Shown: in pieces, positions 1 to 7,570 of the stretch
How the letters are laid out: every line of letters begins with the position of its first letter
How positions within the stretch are numbered: position 1 is the stretch's first letter
Virus record (IMG/VR): IMGVR_UViG_3300042309_000823
Span: 1 to 21,471 of that record
Length of the DNA: 21,471 nucleotides
Strand: one strand, 5' to 3'
Origin: a virus
The notes under the pieces: model-generated
Told to the model about the DNA's origin: nothing
The model's input: only the letters and a program-made list of their open reading frames with translations
The model's database searches: none
Position numbers and translations under genes: made by a program

Positions 1-382
1 TAAAAATATTTGCCGCATCGTTTAAGTTATCTGCAGATTCTGCAAATGAAACTCCAATATCATAATTGCCAAATAATCTATCACTACTAATAAAACCAGA
101 AGTTATATTTGCAGCATTTGACAGCGTGTTTGCACTATTTACATCAATTCCATAATAACCAGACAATCTAGAAGAACTAATCGTTCCAGAAGTTATATTC
201 GCAGCATCATTTAATGTGTCTGCACTCGTTGCGTTTCCTTCTAAACTTCCAACAAATTTATCTGCTGTTATAGTTGTGGCACCAACAATACCACTTCCTT
301 GGAGATTTAAATTATCACCAGAAGCCAACTCCTCAATTTGTTTGGATGTTGGATTTGCTATAAGTGGAAATCTGTCCGTCAT
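1..382 (-). CDS. Tail fibre-like repeat protein, N-terminal part (runs off window)
   Basis: The reading frame starts at ATG 382 (MTDRFPLIANPTSK...) and stays open to the left edge, so only the first 127 residues are seen. A short N-terminal segment, which may attach to the particle, is followed by imperfect repeats of about 30 residues containing SADxLNDAANITSGxI and then a S-x-RL-x-G-x-Y segment. Repeats of this kind are common in tail-fibre and structural proteins of T4-like cyanophages, where long beta-rich shafts reach the host receptor; the assignment to a fibre is by this repeat style and is an inference. It lies 58 bp downstream of the 629-aa structural protein in the same direction and is probably the distal gene of the hub operon. 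The leader is AT-rich with no clear Shine-Dalgarno sequence. The receptor-binding C-terminus is outside the window. Confidence 0.7.
   Translation of the reverse strand, partial: MTDRFPLIANPTSKQIEELASGDNLNLQGSGIVGATTITADKFVGSLEGNATSADTLNDAANITSGTISSSRLSGYYGIDVNSANTLSNAANITSGFISSDRLFGNYDIGVSFAESADNLNDAANIF
12..229 (-). repeat. Tail-fibre coding repeats (three imperfect copies)
   Basis: Three imperfect copies of a segment coding for SA(D/N)xLxxAANI begin near plus-strand positions 12, 111 and 201, so the spacing is 99 and 90 bp. They encode the repeating shaft unit of the partial tail-fibre protein. The DNA copies are clearly diverged, mostly at codon third positions, so this is an old protein repeat rather than a recent duplication. 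Confidence 0.7.
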
Positions 383-440
383 TACTTATTGCTGGTACTT
401 TTTTTCTTATAATATATAGGTTTCATTCTATGGAGCAAAA

Positions 441-2330
441 TTAAATAGTTCCAATACCAACAGTGGAAGAAGATGTTTTTCCTGTATCTGGATTGAAATA
501 ATATGTTGGTGGTTCAAACTGTTTTAAATCTACTGCTCGCAATGCTGCAAGTTCTGTTTTGAGTTTATTGACCTCAACATCACCATATACTCTTCCTTGC
601 AAAACAGCAAATGCTTGTCCTTCCATCTTATCTCGGATACTTCTTAGAGCACTTGATGATGTAATTAAACTATCAATCTTTGGAGTGTTTCTTGCAATAA
701 TCGCATCTCTACTTGTTTCTGCAGTAGTAATTGCAGTATCAAGTGGAGTACAAGTACCAGCACTTGGATTGTTCGAAGATGTTCCCGTATAACCAATACC
801 AAAAGGAGTTGTTGAACCAAAACCAACAGTAATTGTATCCCCCTCTTGTGCGTATGTGGATGATGTGGATATTGCGGGATACCCAGTAATTCCATAAGTA
901 TAAGTAATCTTAATAGGCCAAGAAGTATTGCCAGGATAATATCTCTCATAACCAGCACCACAGGCAGGTTCTGGGTATGTTGTCCTTAAATATCTTTCAT
1001 TATCATTTAATTGTGCGTCTGTTTTATCCGAAAAACTAGAAGTCATCACCTCTTTCCATTGGAAAGGACCGACTGGACTTCCATTATTCACTCTTACTAA
1101 CTTATGTCCAAATCCAAGTGCATCATTTCCCATAATTCCAACAGTTACTGGGTCTATAGGATTGTTTGAATAATCAAATATAGTTGCGTCAGTTTGTGTA
1201 GTTCTTATATCTGTAAAATTGGTATTGGTTGCTGCCTTTATGGATGTACCACTCAAAATTACTGATGGAAATGTGGATAAAATACCAACCGTAAATGAAC
1301 CATTTGTTGTATTACCAATTGCTGCGGTACTTACAATCAAACTATTTACAGATACTGATGTGCTTATCATTGAACCAACACCAGCACCACCATAATTTGG
1401 ATTCCAAACTATCTGAGATGCTATTGTGGTTCCAATACCAGAAACTGTTGTATTAAGTGCCAAAACACCAGAGAGAGTTATTGTATCTCCAACATTAATA
1501 TTTCCAGTAGTTCCAATTCCAGTATGTGCGATAATAGTAGAACCAATACTAATTGAACCACTAAATTGTGTAGAAGATGCTACAATTGCTGTCGTTCCAA
1601 ATCCAACAATTGAAGGTAAATTCGCAGAAGAAAATACTGTTGGATTATCTACATTGTCAGTAATTGTATCTCCAACTTGTAAATTTGATGTACCATCACT
1701 ACTTAATATTGCTAAACTAGAACTTCCTATATTAATATTGCCTAAAAATTCTTTAACAATATTTGCACCATAATCCTGGTTTTGTGGTCTTCTATAATAT
1801 TTTGCTCCATATTTACCATAATCCGTCTTTACATTTGGATTTTTCTTACATTCGTATATCGTATCTCCAAAATAGAAACCCCCAAATCCATAAGATTTTG
1901 TACCTATCTGTTCCCAATACAAATCACTTTTACAACCAGCAGCAATCCTAGCATCATAAGCAGTTTTTACTGATGTAATCGCAACATTAATCTCATCAAC
2001 AAGAGGGATAATTTCTTTATCTATATTTTGAATAAGAGCATCAAATCGATCAATCTTAATATCCATAATTGTTAATTGATCCTTTAGCATCTCAACTTCT
2101 GCGAGTTTTCGGTCTAACTCTGTTTGTTGGTCCGCAATAATAGTTGCTGTAATTGAAGTATCACTATTTCCTACACCTATTCGTTGATTGTCTAATTGTG
2201 CTTGAAGAGTATTTACATTATTTGATGGTTTCTCATAATATTCTTGAGATTGACCGATGGACGCAAAATATTGCGAGACTGTGGAATTAATCTCTTGTAT
2301 TTCAGCAATATAATCTCTTTCATTGGCCAT
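441..2330 (-). CDS. Virion structural protein with coiled-coil ends and beta-rich GIGTT/VGDTIT repeats
   Basis: This 629-residue protein has three visible parts. Residues 1-120 are charged and helical with heptad-like spacing, likely coiled coil. Residues about 190-400 are rich in short beta-prone repeats such as VGDTIT, GIGTT and SIGSTII. The C-terminal 90 residues are helical again, ending in a Pro/Tyr/Gly segment and a VGIGTI tail. Proteins of this style occur downstream of the gp5 spike gene in T4-like cyanophages and are usually annotated only as virion structural proteins; I cannot assign a more precise role. It follows the 301-aa structural gene after 43 bp that contain a late-promoter-like AATAAATA. 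It may be a baseplate-attached fibre or an adaptor for the adjacent tail fibre (inference from position). Confidence 0.65.
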   Translation of the reverse strand: MANERDYIAEIQEINSTVSQYFASIGQSQEYYEKPSNNVNTLQAQLDNQRIGVGNSDTSITATIIADQQTELDRKLAEVEMLKDQLTIMDIKIDRFDALIQNIDKEIIPLVDEINVAITSVKTAYDARIAAGCKSDLYWEQIGTKSYGFGGFYFGDTIYECKKNPNVKTDYGKYGAKYYRRPQNQDYGANIVKEFLGNINIGSSSLAILSSDGTSNLQVGDTITDNVDNPTVFSSANLPSIVGFGTTAIVASSTQFSGSISIGSTIIAHTGIGTTGNINVGDTITLSGVLALNTTVSGIGTTIASQIVWNPNYGGAGVGSMISTSVSVNSLIVSTAAIGNTTNGSFTVGILSTFPSVILSGTSIKAATNTNFTDIRTTQTDATIFDYSNNPIDPVTVGIMGNDALGFGHKLVRVNNGSPVGPFQWKEVMTSSFSDKTDAQLNDNERYLRTTYPEPACGAGYERYYPGNTSWPIKITYTYGITGYPAISTSSTYAQEGDTITVGFGSTTPFGIGYTGTSSNNPSAGTCTPLDTAITTAETSRDAIIARNTPKIDSLITSSSALRSIRDKMEGQAFAVLQGRVYGDVEVNKLKTELAALRAVDLKQFEPPTYYFNPDTGKTSSSTVGIGTI

Positions 2331-2370
2331 AATAATTAATTATATTCTCTTTCTTTATAGTAATTAAACA

Positions 2371-2378
2371 TATTTATT
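2371..2378 (-). promoter_or_regulatory. Candidate T4-type late promoter AATAAATA
   Basis: Read on the minus strand, AATAAATA differs from the T4 late consensus TATAAATA only at the first base. It overlaps the stop of the 301-aa gene and sits about 40 nt before the ATG at 2330, so a transcript would start near 2365. The only independent support is its place in one of the few real gaps of the operon. Confidence 0.4.
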
Positions 2379-3279
2379 GGACTATTGCTTCTGTCCCAGA
2401 AGAAGTATATTGGCTATTGTCACCAGGATAGTCATTATAAGTTCCTTCATACTCTGGAATATTTTTATCTGTATCTGCTCTTTCACCATAAACAGTATAA
2501 TAGCAATTTATAGCAGAACTACAATTATTTTTAATTAAAATTTTAGTTCCCCATTCAATCTTATCCACATACAATTCTTGATGTGATCCAACTGGAGTTA
2601 AATTTACAGTAATTGTTTCTGGATCTACTAATCTTCTCCAATATTCTGGTAATTCAATTACATTTGAGTTATTCAGTCTTCCTCGTACATACACATCCGC
2701 ACTTGGACCTTCAATACAAACGTGCCTCAATCTCCACCCTTCCTTCGTTGGGTGTGGAATATCAAAGTTTTTTTTTCCAACACATCCTGCAATATTAACA
2801 CCAGTCATAACACCATTTTTAGCAACAATGGTATTAAAAACTCCTGCTTGTGCTTGAATTAATGGGGTTATAGTAACTGCTTGACAAACCTTTGGTCCTT
2901 GTGTTATTTGTACCGCAGCATTTGACTTAAGACCAAAAATTGATTTAAATGCTGCTTGAATTTCAGCACCAATTCTACTTGTAAATCCAAATACATTTGA
3001 TAATGCCAAATCGTTTATAGTTCCTGCTGTATTTGTAATGCCAGCAAAATTTGATATTCCAGCAACTTCAAGAGACACAGGAGCAGCAAGTCCCGGCAAA
3101 GGTGGTCCAATCATACAAGTTGCTCTTGCAACTCCAATCTGTGGCGTTAAACCAATATAACAAGGTCCATTGATAACTGCTGTTCCTGGAGTAAGTTTAT
3201 CAGTAGCAGTCAAAAAGGACATATCTAATTGTCCAACAATTAATTTCTCTCCAGCAGTAACAACTGTAAAATCTGCCAT
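2374..3279 (-). CDS. Virion structural (tail/baseplate) protein with conserved C-terminal adhesin-like domain
   Basis: This protein has 301 residues. The N-terminal half is Gly/Ala/Ile-rich, with segments such as GTAVINGPCYIGLTPQIGVA. From about residue 168 it has a distinctive module that begins KKNFDIPHPTKEGWRLRHV and continues with CIEGPSADVYVRGRL, IELPEYWRRLVDP and a Tyr/Glu-rich end. I recognise this HPTKEGWRLRHVCxEGP module from many structural and tail-fibre proteins of T4-like cyanophages; its molecular function is unknown to me. Translation is coupled to the upstream spike-like gene by a TAATG overlap at 3279. The neighbourhood (gp27, gp5, spike) suggests a component of the central hub or tail tip, or a protein linking it to fibres. 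Confidence 0.65.
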   Translation of the reverse strand: MADFTVVTAGEKLIVGQLDMSFLTATDKLTPGTAVINGPCYIGLTPQIGVARATCMIGPPLPGLAAPVSLEVAGISNFAGITNTAGTINDLALSNVFGFTSRIGAEIQAAFKSIFGLKSNAAVQITQGPKVCQAVTITPLIQAQAGVFNTIVAKNGVMTGVNIAGCVGKKNFDIPHPTKEGWRLRHVCIEGPSADVYVRGRLNNSNVIELPEYWRRLVDPETITVNLTPVGSHQELYVDKIEWGTKILIKNNCSSAINCYYTVYGERADTDKNIPEYEGTYNDYPGDNSQYTSSGTEAIVQ

Positions 3280-3863
3280 TATTTGCCTCCAGGATTATCG
3301 GAGCAAATGGAAGCAAAGAAATTTTTAAACCTAGTAATTGCATCTAATATTTTGCCCAAAACAGAAGACTTATCGGAGTCTATTCCTGATTGAACTTCTG
3401 CTTGTGTATTCGCACTTAAAGATGCAGTGCTTCCAGTTACTGAAGCATTATTTGCTGCTGCAGTTGTTGTATTTGTTCCTTGTGTAGTGACCGTTGGAGC
3501 GTCTTGATGAATTAATTTAGATGCTTGAAATGTAATCTCTCCTCCTCCTGTTCCATCAAGAGCAACAAACCGAATGTTTGCTGCAACAATTGTAACAGTT
3601 CCATAGGGTGCAGATAGTACTATTCCTCCATTTTCCGCACGAATAATTTTTGCTGGTTCAGATTCATTGGTAATTTTTCTTCCGACAACTTCTTTTGATG
3701 TTTTATCGGCAACAATATCTAAATCACCATTTTCATAATAGATAAATCCTTGACCTTTTTTTGTTGTGCAAGAATAGTCTATCTTCCCATTATGAGGACT
3801 TTCTACTCCACAAGCTTCTATAAAATGGTCAGTCTGTCTTAAATGTGGGTCTGGAGTTGTCAT
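3279..3863 (-). CDS. Spike-like beta-rich protein following gp5
   Basis: I chose ATG 3863, which overlaps the gp5 stop as ATGA and gives 194 residues; an in-frame TTG six bases upstream is less likely. Residues about 25-115 alternate short beta strands and turns (GFIYYENGDLDIVAD, GGIVLSAPYGTVTIVAANIRF, GGGEITFQASKLI), as in the beta-helical or OB-like C-terminal spike of VgrG and T4 gp5. The middle, about 115-160, is a Thr/Ala/Ser/Asn-rich linker, and the end is helical (SVLGKILDAITRFKNFFASIC). I infer that it forms the distal part of the membrane-puncturing needle, encoded separately from the gp5 base. No catalytic motif and no metal-binding PAAR tip is evident. It could instead be an unrelated tail-tip structural protein. 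Confidence 0.55.
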   Translation of the reverse strand: MTTPDPHLRQTDHFIEACGVESPHNGKIDYSCTTKKGQGFIYYENGDLDIVADKTSKEVVGRKITNESEPAKIIRAENGGIVLSAPYGTVTIVAANIRFVALDGTGGGEITFQASKLIHQDAPTVTTQGTNTTTAAANNASVTGSTASLSANTQAEVQSGIDSDKSSVLGKILDAITRFKNFFASICSDNPGGK

Positions 3864-6073
3864 ACACAATCTATCACTGAGGTTACTGCGATTCCAGAGA
3901 CTGCTGGAACACCAGTTGTTGAAGAATAACTTGGAGTAAATTGCATAACTGGAATGAGTTCTGCTCCTACTCCTGTGTTGGTATTTATAGTTAGTGTGGG
4001 AATGGTTTTAAATTCTCCTATAATATTTGTTGGCAACTTAACATCTACAATTGCTCCACTTCCAGGAGAAATAATTGGTTCATAAGTATTTTTACCATCA
4101 GTAATTTTATCCCCAGTTGTATATCCATATCCTGGTTTATCTACCACAACATCAGTAACTATGCCAGTTATAGAAGAACTTATTCCTGGTACTGTGCCAG
4201 TTATAGAAGAACTTATTCCTGGTGCTGTAACATTGCCTTTACAATATCCATCACCAGAATTTAGAATTATAACTTTATCAATACCACCATCTTTTTCATT
4301 CACCTCAACTCTTGCAGTTGCACCTAAACCATAATTACTTTTATCAACAATTCTTACATCTGTTGTTCCATTTGTATAACCAACTCCCCTGTTGGCAATT
4401 TGAACAGAGAAAATCTTACCGTTATCACCAACTATTGGAATTGCTTTAGCACCAACTCCGTCACCTGTGATATAAACTTGTGGTGGTATGCACGTTTTCC
4501 ATCTGCTTCCAATTGGCATTCTCATTAAATCATCCTGATTCTGTGGATTAAGAACTTTAGACACACAAGATGCATTATTAAGTGCTCTATCAATCAAACC
4601 ACCAAATCCAGACCCAAAAGTATCAGTTGCAGAATATAAAGGATTATTACGAAGAGAAACTTCTATTGAACTACCTGCATTGGCAGCAGTTTTAAAAACA
4701 TTCACACTATTAACCATCTTCTTCCAATCATCTGCTTCTTTTTCACTTGGTCCAAATTTTGCTGCCCAAGTATGTGGTTTCTTGCAAGCAAGTCCAGTGC
4801 ATTGAAGAAAACTAAAAATTTGAGATGCCAAAGAACTTGCTTGATTTAAAATTCCAGAAATTGTTCCCAACCCACCAGTCAGCCAACTAATGCCAGACAT
4901 TATATCAGATAATGCATCTTCAATTGCATTCATCATTTTGGCAAGGATGCCCGCAGTCCATTCTTCGGCTGCACAAAGAGGAACATTTACTGTTCTATTC
5001 ACCAAATCACTTAAAGCACCCGTAATAAAATCCAAAAGACTTGATGGGAGTTTTTCCAGAATACAAAAAATCACATCAAGAATTCTTTTCATTGCTTCAA
5101 GAACAACTTTTTGTTGAGGTTGAGGAACAACAAGACCAACCAATTTTCTAAATGCCCAAGTAATACATTTAAAAATTGTATTTCTTAAATTATTGATAAT
5201 GAGTTTTACAATACCAAGTATAGACCTAGCAGTATTACGAATTTGATTTCCTATATCTACAATTTCATTTAATACAGTATCCACATAAACATTTAAATAT
5301 CTATCTAATCCATTTGTAATTGCCATAAAGCTCTGAAGAGCTTGTGAGATATCTCCGATTAATCCATTTTGACAACCATTGGGTATTGTGATTTCTATAT
5401 CTGCTTTTTTTGCAACTTGCCAAATTGATGCGGCATCAAATTTAAATCCATCACCATACTGAGGAAATACACGAGTAGTCCCAGTATAAAATCCAACATT
5501 TGAATTAAAAGCAATATCTACTTTATCTTTTGTTGATAGTGGAGAAGTTTCTGTTTGAGGATTTTCAGGAATAATTTCTTTTTCTTTTCTTGCACTTCTT
5601 TGAGTTGCTGGGATATTATTTCCAGGATGTCCAGTAAATGGTTTGAATTGAGAACTTTTTTCTTTTGCTATTGTCTCTTCACTGATTAAATTATTAACAC
5701 CATCACTACGATATAATAATCCAATAACAACAGGTTGTTGTCCGTCGTCACCATCCAAGAAGAAACCAAAACAAGTTTCTCCACCCTTCAAATTAATAGT
5801 AGCACCCATACCACCTTGGGTGCTTCCAAATGCAGGGTCCATCATAATCTGTGCCCAAGGCAAATCATCATCTGCTAAAATGTCTCCATCAAAAGAATGA
5901 CACCCTACAATTCTTACTTTGCATCTTGCTGCCCATACTTCACCACTGGAGTCTTTTTCTTCTGAAAACTGGGACTTGTCTTTCCAAGAATTTTGATTTG
6001 CTACTTGCCCAATCCACCAATAGAAACCATCTTTACCGATGTAATTGGATTTTAATAAAGCTTCTTCAATCAT
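3860..6073 (-). CDS. 5: gp5-like baseplate hub/spike base protein, no lysozyme domain seen
   Basis: This 737-residue protein opens with a gp5/VgrG-type OB domain at about residues 15-130 (KVRIVGCHSFDGD, DDDLPWAQIMMDP, GETCFGFFLDGDDGQQPVVIGLLY). That is the part of T4 gp5 that sits on the gp27 trimer. Residues about 215-470 form a helical, partly hydrophobic region with several Cys. The C-terminal 190 residues carry three beta modules marked by a GxGY-type motif (RGVGYTNG, SGDGYCKG, PGYGYTTG). T4 gp5 (575 aa) has a lysozyme domain after the OB domain; I see nothing like it here, and hydrolase domains are instead on two other hub proteins. A 33-bp tandem duplication lies in the C-terminal part. 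The start overlaps the 69-aa gene by 8 nt, and the end overlaps the next gene as ATGA. Confidence 0.8.
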   Translation of the reverse strand: MIEEALLKSNYIGKDGFYWWIGQVANQNSWKDKSQFSEEKDSSGEVWAARCKVRIVGCHSFDGDILADDDLPWAQIMMDPAFGSTQGGMGATINLKGGETCFGFFLDGDDGQQPVVIGLLYRSDGVNNLISEETIAKEKSSQFKPFTGHPGNNIPATQRSARKEKEIIPENPQTETSPLSTKDKVDIAFNSNVGFYTGTTRVFPQYGDGFKFDAASIWQVAKKADIEITIPNGCQNGLIGDISQALQSFMAITNGLDRYLNVYVDTVLNEIVDIGNQIRNTARSILGIVKLIINNLRNTIFKCITWAFRKLVGLVVPQPQQKVVLEAMKRILDVIFCILEKLPSSLLDFITGALSDLVNRTVNVPLCAAEEWTAGILAKMMNAIEDALSDIMSGISWLTGGLGTISGILNQASSLASQIFSFLQCTGLACKKPHTWAAKFGPSEKEADDWKKMVNSVNVFKTAANAGSSIEVSLRNNPLYSATDTFGSGFGGLIDRALNNASCVSKVLNPQNQDDLMRMPIGSRWKTCIPPQVYITGDGVGAKAIPIVGDNGKIFSVQIANRGVGYTNGTTDVRIVDKSNYGLGATARVEVNEKDGGIDKVIILNSGDGYCKGNVTAPGISSSITGTVPGISSSITGIVTDVVVDKPGYGYTTGDKITDGKNTYEPIISPGSGAIVDVKLPTNIIGEFKTIPTLTINTNTGVGAELIPVMQFTPSYSSTTGVPAVSGIAVTSVIDCV
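4158..4223 (-). repeat. 33-bp tandem direct repeat inside gp5
   Basis: Plus-strand 4158-4190 and 4191-4223 are two head-to-tail copies of 33 bp with a single mismatch (actat versus actgt). The unit is 11 codons and encodes PGISSSITG(T/I)V twice, so the frame is kept. The near identity points to a recent in-frame duplication between the second and third GxGY modules of the spike base. Confidence 0.9.
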
Positions 6074-6275
6074 TGTAAATTCTACACTCCAATGCGTTTG
6101 GGTTTAAATCACAAAATAGTTCTAATGAATTTGGTGCCACTGTGGACTCTGGATGATTATTTTGATATTTTAAAAGTTCTTCCAGATATGCTTGTAGATA
6201 TCTCTTTCTTTGTACGTTCAATGAGGAATTTTCTAGTTCCTCATATATGTTGTTGATAAGTTCTTGTAGTTCCAT
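6066..6275 (-). CDS. Small conserved-looking protein between gp27 and gp5
   Basis: This is a 69-residue acidic protein. The first 40 residues are strongly helical (MELQELINNIYEELENSSLN), and a C-terminal segment has paired Cys (ELFCDLNPNALECRIYND). It starts 5 nt after the gp27 stop with an AAGAGAA-type ribosome site and overlaps the gp5 start by 8 nt, so all three are translationally coupled. I do not recognise the family. T4 has no obvious counterpart at this position. Its place between the two proteins that form the central hub suggests a chaperone or small hub component, which is inference from position only. Confidence 0.6.
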   Translation of the reverse strand: MELQELINNIYEELENSSLNVQRKRYLQAYLEELLKYQNNHPESTVAPNSLELFCDLNPNALECRIYND

Positions 6276-6280
6276 TTCTC

Positions 6281-7570
6281 TTATTTATTTGGACTATAAA
6301 GACCGTAACTATCACGAATTAATCTCAAACTTGTAACCATTTGCCCACCCTCAAAATGATGTCTCAATTCTTTAATTAAATAATATCCACTCTGCTCTTC
6401 ATCTGATGTCATATTTGTATTTCTATCTATTCGTAGAAACTCTGCGTGAATAATTCCACCTGCTTTCAAATTTACATTACAAGGAACAACCATATTTAGT
6501 GCTTGTGTAAACAATAAATTATATCTAGAATAAGACATAGCCATATCAGCACCACTTCTCAACTTATCACTCACTGAACCATCTGGTTTTAATGCTCCCC
6601 TATCTGATGTTCTTACCATAATACGAGAAATACTATCACCAAATTCATCAGATACAGCAATACTTTCAGCACCACCCAATTTATTCTTAATTTGGTCTTT
6701 TACTTTATAAGTATACAAATCTAAAGTATTGGAATACAAATCATAAAAATAAGTTTTATTTGCATACATACCAACTCGTAATGATTTCATTAAGTCGATA
6801 TTCTTTTCATAGTTATAATTTAATATATTAAAATTGGTTTTTGCCTGATTTTCTTCAATTACTTGCGTGAAAAGATAGTATGGTATATTTTCTTTATCGG
6901 CACTATTATTTTGTATTTTTGTGCTTGAAACTAAACTATCAATACTTCTAAAATTAAATCCATCTTTGTTTTCATAAAATAAGAATCCAGCAGTTCCTCT
7001 TGCTTCTTCTCCTGAAGTTCCTGAATTTTGTCCGTTTGCTGGAACTGCTTTTGGTCCCAACCAAGTTAAAACGTGAAATGGTTTGCGATTGTTTCCGATA
7101 AAAGAATAATCATTTGATGTTTGTTCTATATTTTCAGTTTTATACTTTTTAGTTTTTAAATCATTTTTAAGAATTTTAGTAACAGTAGATTGCAAATTTC
7201 CTCTATAAATTGTCTGACATCTTGAAGTCTCATTTGTTAATCCTTCACGAGAAACAAGATGTAAAGTGAACATTTCTCTTTTTTTCTGTGCATCAAGATT
7301 GCTGACTTTATAAACATATAAGTCATCCAATACAAATTCACCAAAAGCAGTATCAACACTAATTGTAACTTTTTCTCCACCACGAATTGGTAAGATATTA
7401 AACAAGGACGAACTATTCATCAGTTCTGCAATAGCAGTCACACAAGGAGATAAAATATCCTCAAAATAATCAAAGAACAAACAAGAGTTTGTAACATCAA
7501 CAGTTGTACTACCATCCAAAGATTGAATAGTAAAATAATTCGGTTTAAAGGATGCTACTGATGCTGCCAT
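6281..7570 (-). CDS. 27: gp27-like baseplate central hub protein
   Basis: This protein has 429 residues, close to T4 gp27 (391). gp27 forms the trimeric hub torus that joins the tail tube to the gp5 spike. Recognisable parts are the N-terminal tube-like strands (SLDGSTTVDVTNSCLFFDYFEDI), a central FTLHLVSREGLTNETSR segment, the conserved FHVLTWLGPKAVP region and a C-terminal AGGIIHAEFLRID ... GYYLIKELRHHFEGGQMVTSLRLIRD. The last pattern is typical of hub proteins of contractile tails (a GYYLI-(K/R)-x-x-x-H segment followed by T-x-x-x-L-x-R-D). It overlaps the stop of the M23 protein as TAATG and precedes the 69-aa gene and gp5, as expected for a hub cluster. The assignment rests on motif style plus position. 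Confidence 0.78.
   Translation of the reverse strand: MAASVASFKPNYFTIQSLDGSTTVDVTNSCLFFDYFEDILSPCVTAIAELMNSSSLFNILPIRGGEKVTISVDTAFGEFVLDDLYVYKVSNLDAQKKREMFTLHLVSREGLTNETSRCQTIYRGNLQSTVTKILKNDLKTKKYKTENIEQTSNDYSFIGNNRKPFHVLTWLGPKAVPANGQNSGTSGEEARGTAGFLFYENKDGFNFRSIDSLVSSTKIQNNSADKENIPYYLFTQVIEENQAKTNFNILNYNYEKNIDLMKSLRVGMYANKTYFYDLYSNTLDLYTYKVKDQIKNKLGGAESIAVSDEFGDSISRIMVRTSDRGALKPDGSVSDKLRSGADMAMSYSRYNLLFTQALNMVVPCNVNLKAGGIIHAEFLRIDRNTNMTSDEEQSGYYLIKELRHHFEGGQMVTSLRLIRDSYGLYSPNK

Noticed and set aside
383-440. Promoter-like TATTATAA before the tail-fibre start
   Set aside because: No convincing -35 or late motif, and the AT-rich gap makes chance matches likely.
1426-1773. Plus-strand open frames inside the 629-aa structural gene
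   Set aside because: They are antisense shadows of repetitive Gly/Thr/Ile codons, with no ribosome sites and no recognisable domain.
6282-6289. AATAAATA at the gp27 end as a promoter for the 69-aa gene
   Set aside because: The predicted RNA start would fall at the ATG itself, so it could not serve that gene; kept only as part of the repeated-motif observation.
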